From a bacterium (lineage in GTDB: Bacteria; CSSED10-310; JAFGSJ01), in NCBI GenBank assembly GCA_016934675.1, contig JAFGSJ010000141.1:1-64000 (forward strand): a DNA stretch of 64,000 nt, read 5' to 3'. The notes under the pieces are model-generated. The model was not told where the DNA came from. It ran no database searches and saw only the letters and a list, made by a program, of their open reading frames with translations. Each line of letters begins with the position of its first letter. The first letter of the stretch is position 1. Position numbers and translations under genes: made by a program. Of the stretch, positions 9,013-17,669 are shown one piece after another.

Positions 9013-10454
9013 TGGACGAAACACGCTTCATACAAGAAAATGCCGATTCTCTCCATAAACTCGAACTACTGGTCTTCTTCTATGATAATCCCTCGACCAT
9101 GGATACGGCTGAGAGTCTGGCGATCTGGTCCGGCATTCCACTTGTCGATATCACTCCTATTCTCGCACAATGGTCCCACAGTGGCATACTCAAACAAGAG
9201 GGCGCTATTTTCTACCTGATGACCGAATCCGATCTATTCCCGATTCTCGAGAAAGTCGTGCTTTCCTATAAGTCAACCCGTCGCTTGTTTCGGGTCGAGC
9301 TTGATAAGATCACCCAACAGCAGCGGGAGGAGCAGCGCAGACACGAAGCAGCCCTGACTCTCGAAACCGGCAAAACCGACACGTTGCTGGAGAGCATCTC
9401 CGATGCAGTCATTTTGATCGATAAGGACAGGTCCATTACCCGCTTCAACCGGGTCTTCCCGAGTTTTTTCCCATCGTTCAACCCGAGTCAGCTACCCTGC
9501 TCTTTTGATTTTTTCAAATCAGATCAGGAATTATATCAGGTATTCACAACTCTGTTCGCAAAGGGTGAAGGGAGCCATAAAAAGACCCTGGGGGAACGTT
9601 GCTATGAGATTGTCATTACCAGCATCAAAGATGAGTATGGTTCAGCCCTCCTCGATGAAACCGGTCAATCAGTCGGCTTCGTCTGGGTATTCCATGATAT
9701 CTCCATGCAGATGCAACTGGATAGAATGAAGGAGGAATTAAGCCGCATGATCACGCATGATCTCCGTAGTCCCATGGCTGGTATTCTCACTGCATTCGAA
9801 TTGCTCCTGAAGAATGCCCAGGAGAGTCTGTCCGAGAATCTCTATAAATCCTGTCAATTGGGTAAAAAGACCTCACAATTTCTGCTTGATATGGTCAATG
9901 ATCTGCTTGATGTTCAGACCATCGAAGATGGGACACTGCCCATCGCCACAGGGCCGACCACGATTCAAGACCTGGTCAGTGAAAGTCTGGACCAGGTCTC
10001 GAGCCTGGCCCAGGACCGACTGATCGAGCTTTCATCCGATCTTCCCCACAAAAACTGTCGGCTCATGGCCGATCACTCGAAATTGGTCCGCGTTTTCGTC
10101 AACCTGTTGACCAATGCTCTCAAGTTTACTCCCAAGAAAGGTTCGGTCAGTATCGAGCATGTTCTACTCGAATCGGGTGATCGGGCTTTTGCCGAAAAAG
10201 CCGATCCAGAATCATCCCGAATCATCATTCGAGTCCAGGATAATGGTGCCGGTATTCCGCCCGAGGACCTGCCCTTTGTCTTCGACAAATACTATCGGGC
10301 TCAGCAATCTAAAAAATCCTACATCGCCGGCACCGGCCTGGGGCTCTATTTCTGTAAACTCATCCTCAAAGCCCACCACGGTGATATCTGGGTAGAAAAC
10401 AGGCAACCTCAGGGCTCCACGTTTTCAGTGCTCCTACCCCTGACCGGCCCCTGA
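9012..10454 (+). CDS. PAS-domain sensor histidine kinase
   Basis: This 480-residue protein is a soluble two-component sensor kinase. Residues 1-95 look helical and winged-helix-like, with no close family recognised. A coiled coil and a PAS domain (about 118-235, opening LLESISDAVILIDKDRSI) follow. HisKA carries the phospho-acceptor H249 in MITHDLRSPMAG. HATPase_c shows the N box NLLTNALKFTP, the G1 box DNGAGIP and the G2 box GTGLGLYF. No transmembrane helix is seen, so it probably senses an internal signal. The ATG overlaps the TGA of the kinase-ARH gene by one base (TGATG), so translation is probably coupled. No response regulator is adjacent; the nearest in the window is at 43603-44679. Confidence 0.88.
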   Translation: MDETRFIQENADSLHKLELLVFFYDNPSTMDTAESLAIWSGIPLVDITPILAQWSHSGILKQEGAIFYLMTESDLFPILEKVVLSYKSTRRLFRVELDKITQQQREEQRRHEAALTLETGKTDTLLESISDAVILIDKDRSITRFNRVFPSFFPSFNPSQLPCSFDFFKSDQELYQVFTTLFAKGEGSHKKTLGERCYEIVITSIKDEYGSALLDETGQSVGFVWVFHDISMQMQLDRMKEELSRMITHDLRSPMAGILTAFELLLKNAQESLSENLYKSCQLGKKTSQFLLDMVNDLLDVQTIEDGTLPIATGPTTIQDLVSESLDQVSSLAQDRLIELSSDLPHKNCRLMADHSKLVRVFVNLLTNALKFTPKKGSVSIEHVLLESGDRAFAEKADPESSRIIIRVQDNGAGIPPEDLPFVFDKYYRAQQSKKSYIAGTGLGLYFCKLILKAHHGDIWVENRQPQGSTFSVLLPLTGP

Positions 10455-10801
10455 TACGCTCTCCCCGGTGTTCAAAGTGTTCGATCTGTGCTATGCTTTC
10501 CTATTACCGGCTTGTGAGAGAGTCATCATATTGTTACAGGAGTTCATATGAAAAAAATAACCATCCGAGAAGCTACTGAACAGGATTTTGATGCTTTGGG
10601 CCGACTCTATTATGATTTTCATCAGTTCCATGTACCCACTTATGTAAAACTGTAAGTGTTGAAGAAGTCATGTCGATTGGTATAAAGGGAGAATAATACC
10701 CAGGTTATCAGGATCATGAGAAGACTAGAATCGTAAACCAGGCGACAGCTCCCTCATGAGGTTGGGTATAAGAAGCACAGACAAGCATGGAGAAGGGGCT
10801 C
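10455..10801. other. Intergenic stretch holding only a gene remnant
   Basis: Between the histidine kinase and the phosphodiesterase-like gene, the only recognisable item is the truncated acetyltransferase start at 10548-10655. The stretch from 10656 to 10788 holds no convincing reading frame, terminator or consensus promoter. Confidence 0.5.
10548..10655 (+). pseudogene. GNAT acetyltransferase remnant (N-terminus only)
   Basis: A 35-codon reading frame starts at ATG 10548 behind an AGGAG at 10538-10542. It encodes MKKITIREATEQDFDALGRL and ends at TAA after VPTYVKL. The opening (I-R-x-A-x-x-x-D, then a helix) is the typical first strand and helix of GNAT-family N-acetyltransferases, which normally run to 140-170 residues. 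No continuation of the fold, including the acetyl-CoA-binding R/Q-x-x-G-x-G/A segment, is visible in any frame before the next gene. This looks like a gene truncated by deletion that kept its ribosome site. A functional microprotein is possible but less likely. Confidence 0.6.
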
Positions 10802-12610
10802 ATGCGAAATCCGGATAGAAGATTTTATACATTTCCTCTCAGGGCCGGGCTGAGTGGCATGTTCCTGGGATTCTGTCTGACGGCTTTGATCATGCTCTTC
10901 AGTAACGACACCATTACACTGCTCGGATTGATGCATGTGCTGGTAACGCTGGGGTTGGGTATTGCATGTGTCATGTGTGTGGCAGCTTTGGGAGCAGGTT
11001 TTTTCTGGCGTTTACTGTGGGAATGGCCGAAGGGGATCTGGATTTTTCCCTTGATTGTAGCGACTGTTCTGGGTATTTACGGCTGGAATATGTATCTGTT
11101 CGGGCAAATGCTGCGGATGCAGCAACAACTCATTTTAGCGGTGGAGTTGGGTCTGTTATTCATTCTGTTTGTTCTGGTGTTGCGGGCTATAGTTCTGGGT
11201 TGGACAGTATCTGCGAAAAAGCATATCTGTGTTTTTGCCAGTGTTCTGGTGTTATTGTTCCTGATCATAAACAGTCTCAACAATCCATTAGCGCAGCCAT
11301 CACCGGGCAAGTCGGTCGCGGATATGGCTCCCCTGAAATTGGAATATCCGCATCCGATCTACGTTCTGGGTATAGACGGGGCGGATTGGCAGGTAGTGCT
11401 GCCTTTGATCAAGATGGGTAAGCTTCCGAGTTTATCATGTTTGTTTCGGAATAGTGCCGTGGATTATCTGAGCACCTTTGACCCGACCTCGTCACCCCTG
11501 ATCTGGACGACCATGGCCACGGGTAAAGGCCCATTCGAGCACGGCATCCGCGATTTCGGCATACATGTCCTCAAACCTTTAGACAGTTGGATATCGGTCC
11601 TTCCAAAAGGTGCCGGTTTACGTAAAATCGCTGCATTTTTTCAGAAACTCGGTATCTGGGAGTTTTATCCGGCATCATCAGCCCAGATTCAATGCAAAAC
11701 GATTTGGCAGATAGCGAACGATCGTGGTGTTCCGGTCTCGGTCAGCAATTGGCCTGTCTCAGTTCCGGTCAACCCCGTCCGGGGATTCATGACCGCTGAG
11801 ACCGATTACTATCTGTTTCATGGCCTTCAACCGACTGAGGCGGTTTTCCCTCGTTCTTTCGGTGAGGACATCCTGTCAGGTTCTGAATCGCCGATTTTAG
11901 CACAAAGGGGCCCTGCACCTGACGATGTCCTGTCATCATCATTGGCCCTGGTCTCGGACTCGGGGTATCGTATGACCCAGGCCTGGCATATCTTTCAGTA
12001 TGGTTGTGCCAAATGGCCGGTCCCGCTCAACTTATATTACACGCATACTCTTGATCTGACTCAGCATTTATTCTGGCAGTACGGGCTGCGGGAAAATGGT
12101 AATACTCAAGGTTCAGGGTCCACCTTCGAATCTGCTTATCGGGTCATCGAGGAGCAGATCATGGCGATTGACGCGCAGATTGCCGGTTTGTTCGAGTTTC
12201 TGACCGATCAGCCTTACATTCTGATTGTCTCGGATCACGGTTTTAGGACAATATACCTGCATGAACGACTGTTAAACCCTCAATCCGAGAGGGTCCAAGG
12301 TGTTCATGATTACGCGCCGCCGGGCCTGTTGTTACTCGATGGACCCGGTATTCATTCATGTTATCTCGGGCAACGCTGTTCGGTTTATGATATCGCACCA
12401 ACCCTGCTCGATCTGCTCGATCTGCCGCAGGCCATGGATATGACCGGGCATACTATTGTGCCATTGGCAGACAGCTCAGAGACCAGACGCGAGGAGCGAC
12501 CGCTCATCCCCACCTATGAAACGGATGTCATCATATCCGCACGATCGGAACGTCAAGCCTGTGACGATGCTGTCGAGCAGCGACTCAAATCACTGGGTTA
12601 CATCGAATAG
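10802..12610 (+). CDS. Membrane-bound alkaline phosphatase superfamily (type I phosphodiesterase) protein
   Basis: This protein has 602 residues. Roughly five hydrophobic segments in the first 170 residues anchor a C-terminal domain of the type I phosphodiesterase/nucleotide pyrophosphatase family in the alkaline phosphatase superfamily. IYVLGIDGADW supplies the first metal-binding aspartate. SSPLIWTTMATGKGPFEHGI carries the nucleophile Thr region. LNLYYTHTLDLTQHLFW and ILIVSDHGFR supply later metal ligands, and APTLLDLLDLP is the usual C-terminal motif. Such proteins often cleave or transfer phosphoester-linked head groups on lipids or glycans; the substrate here is unknown. An in-frame ATG at 10787 lacks a ribosome site. 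The ATG at 10802 follows GGAGAAGGGG and was chosen. Confidence 0.8.
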   Translation: MRNPDRRFYTFPLRAGLSGMFLGFCLTALIMLFSNDTITLLGLMHVLVTLGLGIACVMCVAALGAGFFWRLLWEWPKGIWIFPLIVATVLGIYGWNMYLFGQMLRMQQQLILAVELGLLFILFVLVLRAIVLGWTVSAKKHICVFASVLVLLFLIINSLNNPLAQPSPGKSVADMAPLKLEYPHPIYVLGIDGADWQVVLPLIKMGKLPSLSCLFRNSAVDYLSTFDPTSSPLIWTTMATGKGPFEHGIRDFGIHVLKPLDSWISVLPKGAGLRKIAAFFQKLGIWEFYPASSAQIQCKTIWQIANDRGVPVSVSNWPVSVPVNPVRGFMTAETDYYLFHGLQPTEAVFPRSFGEDILSGSESPILAQRGPAPDDVLSSSLALVSDSGYRMTQAWHIFQYGCAKWPVPLNLYYTHTLDLTQHLFWQYGLRENGNTQGSGSTFESAYRVIEEQIMAIDAQIAGLFEFLTDQPYILIVSDHGFRTIYLHERLLNPQSERVQGVHDYAPPGLLLLDGPGIHSCYLGQRCSVYDIAPTLLDLLDLPQAMDMTGHTIVPLADSSETRREERPLIPTYETDVIISARSERQACDDAVEQRLKSLGYIE

Positions 12611-12627
12611 GGCCCGCCCAGGCCTGG

Positions 12628-13941
12628 TCATGTTTCGAGACCGAGAGCAGCACATAACTCCTTTTTCCAGTTGGCTCGAGCTCGTAGTTTCATCATATTG
12701 CCGTACATGCCGCCGATGACCCGGTCCAAAAAGACCATATCGGGCGGGATAGTGAATTTTACCTCATTGGGCAGGTATTGAGAAATAATATCGAAGAGCT
12801 CGACATGCAGGGTTGCTTCGCCAAAATCGTAGGGCTGGTCCACGAGATATGGCCGCAGGATGGTCTGGGTGAATTGCTTGATCAGTTTTTCATCGATTGC
12901 AGTTTCGGGCGTCCAGGAAAAACCGATTTTTTTGAGATCGTTCATGAGTTCTTGATAATCAGCCCGCACTGCGTGAATCACCAGTTGCTTGTAGTTGTCC
13001 ATGAAAGTCTGACTGAAATGTTTGACGCATCCGAAATCATAAAGGATCAACCGTCCGTCCTGGCGGAAGTTAAAATTGGCCAGGTTCGGGTCAGCATGGA
13101 GCAGGCGAAAGTCGAACAGTTGTCTGAGTAGGCAACGGAAGAGGGTCAGGGCCAGTTCATTCCTAGTTGTCTCGGGAAATGACGGTGCAATCAGGTCTCT
13201 CCAACTCAGACCGCTGATATATTCGAGAGTCAGAACCTGACGCGTGCAATACTCGGGGATCGGTTCAGGAATGAGTATTTTCGGATCATCCTGAAAGCGA
13301 GCTCGAAAATCGAGGATGTTCTGCAGTTCATGGTCGTAATTGAGTTCTTCTTCGAGGCGTTCCCTGATTTCCGACCAGATGATCAGGACATCCATATTCA
13401 ATTTATAACGAGCGATCGAGCGAAATAACATGCGCAGGTTTTTCATATCGCTGTCGACCATGGCCGCCACGCCCGGATATTGGACCTTGATCGCGACCTC
13501 AGTCCCTTCAGGCAGGACCGCTCTATGGACTTGACCGATGGAGGCGGAGGCAAAGGCTGTCTGATCAAAAGATTTAAAGAGTTTGTTTATGGGAGCGCCC
13601 AATTCATGTTCGATTTGATTCTGTATCAACTCGAAGGGTATTGAGGGTGAGTCCTGCTGGAGGGTACTCAATTCAGCGGTAAATTCCTCGGGAAAAAGTC
13701 CAGCTTGCAGACTCATCATCTGGCCGACCTTCATGACCGCCCCCTTGAGGTTCCCGAATGTTCGGGCAATGCGTTTTGCATTGCGGATATTGGTCTGTTG
13801 CAGGTCTTCGGCGGCTTTATCCGGTGAAACTATCGTTGACTTCAAACGATGTCCCAGATAACTTGCTCCCACCAGACCACTCAGTGAGCCCAAAGACATG
13901 AAACGCTTCAATCGCCCGGTCTGAAAGGTGTCGTGCACCAT
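12628..13941 (-). CDS. ABC1/AarF/UbiB family atypical kinase
   Basis: This 437-residue protein belongs to the ABC1 (UbiB/ADCK/AarF) family of atypical kinase-like ATPases, whose members support quinone and lipid metabolism. The family-defining N-terminal KxGQ motif is present in GAVMKVGQMMS. It is followed by the Ala-rich replacement of the glycine loop in AFASASIGQVHRA, the ATP-site lysine in VAIKVQYPG, the catalytic-loop equivalent LLHADPNLANF and the DFG equivalent ILYDFGCVKHF. It therefore appears intact. GGAG lies just before the ATG. The gene converges with the phosphodiesterase-like gene and diverges from the GT39-like gene. No quinone pathway genes flank it, so its substrate cannot be assigned. 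Confidence 0.88.
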   Translation of the reverse strand: MVHDTFQTGRLKRFMSLGSLSGLVGASYLGHRLKSTIVSPDKAAEDLQQTNIRNAKRIARTFGNLKGAVMKVGQMMSLQAGLFPEEFTAELSTLQQDSPSIPFELIQNQIEHELGAPINKLFKSFDQTAFASASIGQVHRAVLPEGTEVAIKVQYPGVAAMVDSDMKNLRMLFRSIARYKLNMDVLIIWSEIRERLEEELNYDHELQNILDFRARFQDDPKILIPEPIPEYCTRQVLTLEYISGLSWRDLIAPSFPETTRNELALTLFRCLLRQLFDFRLLHADPNLANFNFRQDGRLILYDFGCVKHFSQTFMDNYKQLVIHAVRADYQELMNDLKKIGFSWTPETAIDEKLIKQFTQTILRPYLVDQPYDFGEATLHVELFDIISQYLPNEVKFTIPPDMVFLDRVIGGMYGNMMKLRARANWKKELCAALGLET

Positions 13942-13951
13942 TATTCTCCAT

Positions 13952-13980
13952 TTGACAGTTATGTTCTCACAGATTATACA
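13952..13980 (+). promoter_or_regulatory. Strong sigma70-type promoter of the GT39-like gene
   Basis: TTGACA (13952-13957), a 17-base spacer and TATACA (13975-13980) are close to consensus. The predicted start near 13987 leaves a leader of about 95 bases before the TTG start at 14081. Confidence 0.6.
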
Positions 13981-14080
13981 AGGATGGTAACACCAGATAT
14001 TATCAGCATTAGATTATGGAACACGGATTGAAGAAAAACAAATAGAAACCGGTCCGGGTAGCGAGCGGGGGAGGCTCTGA

Positions 14081-15859
14081 TTGAAAGTCCTGCGTACTAT
14101 TCTGTTTCTGTTGATGAGTGTGGCGATCCTGTTTGTTTTTGTGAAACACTTTCACGGCATTCCGACCATAGACTGGGCAGACAATCCTGATCAGAAAGAG
14201 AAGGTGGCCCGGGAGATTCAACTCTACCAGCTCGGATTGGTTTTTCCTGCCGTTGTTTTGGCATTGCTGGGGCTCAGTGGCTTCTCGAAGCTTATGACGG
14301 GGATGAAAAAACTCAATCAGGTCATTCTGATCATGCCTCGTTGGTTATTCTGTTTGGTCCTTTTTGGAGGTGCCTGCGCCGGCTCGGCTTTCTTGAATGC
14401 TCACTACCTTCACCGCTCCCCGCAGATTATCGACAGTCATAATTATTATTTTCAAGCCCGGATTTTTAAGGAGGGCCGCATCTGGGTGCCGAGTGAACCC
14501 ACTATGGAAAAATTCTTCAATTTCATGGCAATCATGGATACAGATGGACGAAGATATGGTTCGAGCTTCCCCGGTCATCCCTTTTTCCTAGCCATCGGTG
14601 AATTCCTGGGTGTGGCCTGGCTGGTCAATCCAGGTCAGGGGGGCCTGATCGTGGTCCTGATCTATATGCTGGGAACCGTGCTCTTTTCTGAAGGGACCGG
14701 TCGGTTGGCTGGGATTTTGGCCCTGTGTTCACCCTTTCGGTTGTTTCAATGCTCGCTATTCATGGCCCATCCGACAGCGACGTTATGGATACTTGTTGCC
14801 CTGGTGGTCCTTTTCCACTATTTCAGAGAGAACAGAGCATCACGGGCCTTGTTTCTTGGTTTCAGTATAGCCATCTTATATCTGACCCGACCCCAGAGCG
14901 CTGCACCGGTCCTGCTTCCGTTCGGATTCTATTACCTCTGGTTCCTGCTGCGGGGTCGAGTGTCTTCTCGACATGTTGTCCTGATAATCGTTCCCCTGGT
15001 CCTGGCCATTACCGGCTCTTTCTTTTATAACAAACAGCTCACCGGTGATTATTTCGTCTCGCCGCGTGATATTGCTTCACCGAGTTTAAAACTCGGATTT
15101 GGTGCCGATGTGGGACGTCCACTCCCCGGCGGTGGTTTTACGGGGCACTCGCTGGCAAGTGGACTGCGTAATACTCGAGGAAATCTGCAGTTACTGGTCC
15201 GGGATGCGTTGGGCTGGGGTGGTTGGACCGTCATTTTTCTGATTCTGGGCATTATTTTGACCAGAGCCAGGACCGTACCGACCCTGCTTCTGCTATCCGG
15301 TCTGGTCCTGATGGGCCTCTTCATGGCTTATCCGATCAACTCGCCTCTGTTTGGGGCCCGATACTATTTTGAATGGCTACCCCTCTATCTTTTGCTTTTG
15401 GCCCAGGGCATGTCAGGGACAGTCAAGGTAATCCAAACCAGAACCGAAGGGAGGCCCTTGATCCATGACCTTCTGGTCCCTGTTTCGAGCCTGGGCCTGG
15501 TCCTGTTTGTTATTTCGAGTGCCTTGCTATTTCTGCCGGCCCAGATTGATCGCTACTACCGCGAGATTAAGCCTAATACCATGGGGCAGGCCGTCAAACG
15601 GGCCGGAATCACTGAGGGTATTGTTTTTTATAAGGGCGATTATTTCTCACAGGCTTATGCTTTTGTGATGAACGATCCGCTTCTGCATAACAAGTTGCTG
15701 TTTGCCAATGATCGGGGCGACCGTGAGAACATACTCCTGTTTTCTCGTTTTCCCCATCGGGCCTATTATCGTTTGAATGATACCGGCAGGGGTGACATAC
15801 AGGGCAAACCGATTCCCTATCATCCCGGTCAACACGCCGGATTATCCGGAACTGAGTAG
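14081..15859 (+). CDS. GT39-like integral membrane glycosyltransferase
   Basis: This 592-residue protein has about ten to eleven hydrophobic helices and resembles the GT39/PMT-like (dolichyl-phosphate-mannose type) glycosyltransferases or related membrane transferases. The first large loop has the acidic and aromatic pattern DSHNYYFQARIFKEG followed by GSSFPGHPFFLAIGEFLG, typical of the catalytic loop in this class. The C-terminal soluble part has no recognised motif. The start is a TTG at 14081, 7 bases after GGGGGAGG; no better ATG lies nearby. It is a single gene with its own promoter. Donor and acceptor are unknown. The later glycosyltransferases at 51198-54670 are not linked to it. Confidence 0.65.
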   Translation: MKVLRTILFLLMSVAILFVFVKHFHGIPTIDWADNPDQKEKVAREIQLYQLGLVFPAVVLALLGLSGFSKLMTGMKKLNQVILIMPRWLFCLVLFGGACAGSAFLNAHYLHRSPQIIDSHNYYFQARIFKEGRIWVPSEPTMEKFFNFMAIMDTDGRRYGSSFPGHPFFLAIGEFLGVAWLVNPGQGGLIVVLIYMLGTVLFSEGTGRLAGILALCSPFRLFQCSLFMAHPTATLWILVALVVLFHYFRENRASRALFLGFSIAILYLTRPQSAAPVLLPFGFYYLWFLLRGRVSSRHVVLIIVPLVLAITGSFFYNKQLTGDYFVSPRDIASPSLKLGFGADVGRPLPGGGFTGHSLASGLRNTRGNLQLLVRDALGWGGWTVIFLILGIILTRARTVPTLLLLSGLVLMGLFMAYPINSPLFGARYYFEWLPLYLLLLAQGMSGTVKVIQTRTEGRPLIHDLLVPVSSLGLVLFVISSALLFLPAQIDRYYREIKPNTMGQAVKRAGITEGIVFYKGDYFSQAYAFVMNDPLLHNKLLFANDRGDRENILLFSRFPHRAYYRLNDTGRGDIQGKPIPYHPGQHAGLSGTE

Positions 15860-15902
15860 ATAGTATCCTCCACAGTAGGTGTCGGATAGCGTTCAGATGT
15901 GG

Positions 15903-17669
15903 TCAGACCTGACTGAGTTCCTGTTGCCATTTATGTCGGGAATAGATGCGATGATAGATGCCCTGCTTGGTCATGAGTTCCGCGTGTGGACCGGTTTCGA
16001 CGATAGACCCGGCCTCGAGAACAAAAATACAGTTGGCTTTTTCCAGGGTCGAGGGCCGGTGGGTAATAACCAGACAGGTGGTCCCGGGCAGTATCGTGTA
16101 TAGTTGTTCCCAGAGAGCATCTTCGGTATCGGCATCGAGTGCGGCGGTGACATCATCGAGCAGGAGAATTCGGGGTCGAGTGACCAAGGCCCGAGCCATA
16201 GCCAGTCGTTGTTTCTGGCCGCCGGACAGGGTCAGTCCTCGTTGGCCGATCTGGGTATCCAGACCTCGAGGCAAAGCCCGGACATCATCCAGGATTTGAG
16301 CAGTTTCGAGGGCCTGGTCAATATCTGAATCGGTAATATTGTCCCGACCGAACACGATATTATCGCGAATCGATTTCGAAAAGAGGACTGGTTCCTGAGA
16401 GACATAACCAATATGTCGGTGCAACTCGCTGATTTTTATTTCCGCCAAAGGGACGCCATCAAGAGTCACTGAGCCCGAAGTCGGATCGTACGATCTGATC
16501 AACAGGTTGAAAATCATACTTTTACCGGAACCGACCGGCCCGGCGAAGGCGGCTATATCGCCCGGTTTGACCGTAAAAGAGATCTCATTCAGGACTTTAT
16601 GGACCCCGAGCGTCAGGCTCACGTGTCGGAACTCGATATTGCCATGGCAGATAGGCAGGGTTCGGGCGTCTTCTTTCTCGATGATTTCCGGATCGGATTG
16701 CTCGATATCACGGACCCGGTCCATTGAAACGGAAGCTCGGCGGTAACTAACCATCAGGTTTCCGATATCGAACATGGGGAAGATGAGTAAGCCGATATAG
16801 TAATCAAAAGCGACGAACTCACCGAGAGTCATCCGATCGGTGATGACCATCCAACCTCCCGCCAGCAGGACGATAATCAGGGCGAACTGCCAGAAATAGC
16901 CGTAGAGAGAGTGAATAATGATATGGGCACTTTCGGCCGAAACTTCAGCCGCGGCACGATCCGCAGCCGCTTCCTTGAATTTTTTGATCTGCATCTTTTC
17001 CATGGTATAAGCCTGGACGACCCGAATACCCGAGAAGCAACTCTCGATGATCTCGGAGACGCGGGAGATTTGGCTCTGCAGACTTGAAAAACGTTTGTGC
17101 AGGAGGCCCTCGGTCTTGATGAAAGTAAAGAATTGCAAGGGCAGTGGCAACAAGGTCAGGAGTGTCAGGAGCGGATTGATCAGGACCATTGCGATTAAAC
17201 TGAATACGATTCTCAACGCTGAATCGAAACTGCGGAAAATACCAGAACAGGCGAACCAACTCAATTTTCGGCCTAAATCGTCAGTCATGCGGGTAACCAG
17301 ATCGCCTGTCCTGAACCGGTTATAGAAAAATGGCCCCATTTTGAGTAAATGCTCGAAGATATATTGACGCAGGTCCCACTCGAGGACCATATTCATACGG
17401 GCCCGGGCCGCTGTCAACAAAGAGGATAAAACAAAGATGCCTGCTCCCAGCAGAAGCAGCAAGCCGATATCATGCTGGATTGAGCGGATAGACTCGTTGT
17501 TCTTCAGGCCGTCGATTATGGCAATGTAGAGAAAAGGAACATAAATCGACACGCCGGCATGGAAAATCGACAGGACAATGATCCGGCCGAGCCATTTCCG
17601 ATATGGTCGCCAGAAACGCCAGAGCCACAATGTATTCCGTTTAATTGTTGAGTGCGTATTGAGTGTCAT
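15903..17669 (-). CDS. ABC exporter half-transporter with degenerate Walker B
   Basis: This 588-residue protein has six membrane helices followed by an ATPase domain. Walker A is GPVGSGKS, the signature is LSGGQKQRLAMARAL (canonical), and the H-loop is VITHRPST. Walker B reads ILLLDDVTAALD, with Asp where the catalytic Glu usually sits. That substitution is the hallmark of the degenerate subunit of heterodimeric exporters such as TM287/288 and BmrCD. A longer in-frame start at 17807 would lie deep inside the upstream gene. The ATG at 17669 overlaps the upstream stop (17641) by 29 bases and gives a normal N-terminus, though without a clear ribosome site, so translational coupling is likely. 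The substrate is unknown; drugs or lipids are typical of the family. Confidence 0.85.
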   Translation of the reverse strand: MTLNTHSTIKRNTLWLWRFWRPYRKWLGRIIVLSIFHAGVSIYVPFLYIAIIDGLKNNESIRSIQHDIGLLLLLGAGIFVLSSLLTAARARMNMVLEWDLRQYIFEHLLKMGPFFYNRFRTGDLVTRMTDDLGRKLSWFACSGIFRSFDSALRIVFSLIAMVLINPLLTLLTLLPLPLQFFTFIKTEGLLHKRFSSLQSQISRVSEIIESCFSGIRVVQAYTMEKMQIKKFKEAAADRAAAEVSAESAHIIIHSLYGYFWQFALIIVLLAGGWMVITDRMTLGEFVAFDYYIGLLIFPMFDIGNLMVSYRRASVSMDRVRDIEQSDPEIIEKEDARTLPICHGNIEFRHVSLTLGVHKVLNEISFTVKPGDIAAFAGPVGSGKSMIFNLLIRSYDPTSGSVTLDGVPLAEIKISELHRHIGYVSQEPVLFSKSIRDNIVFGRDNITDSDIDQALETAQILDDVRALPRGLDTQIGQRGLTLSGGQKQRLAMARALVTRPRILLLDDVTAALDADTEDALWEQLYTILPGTTCLVITHRPSTLEKANCIFVLEAGSIVETGPHAELMTKQGIYHRIYSRHKWQQELSQV

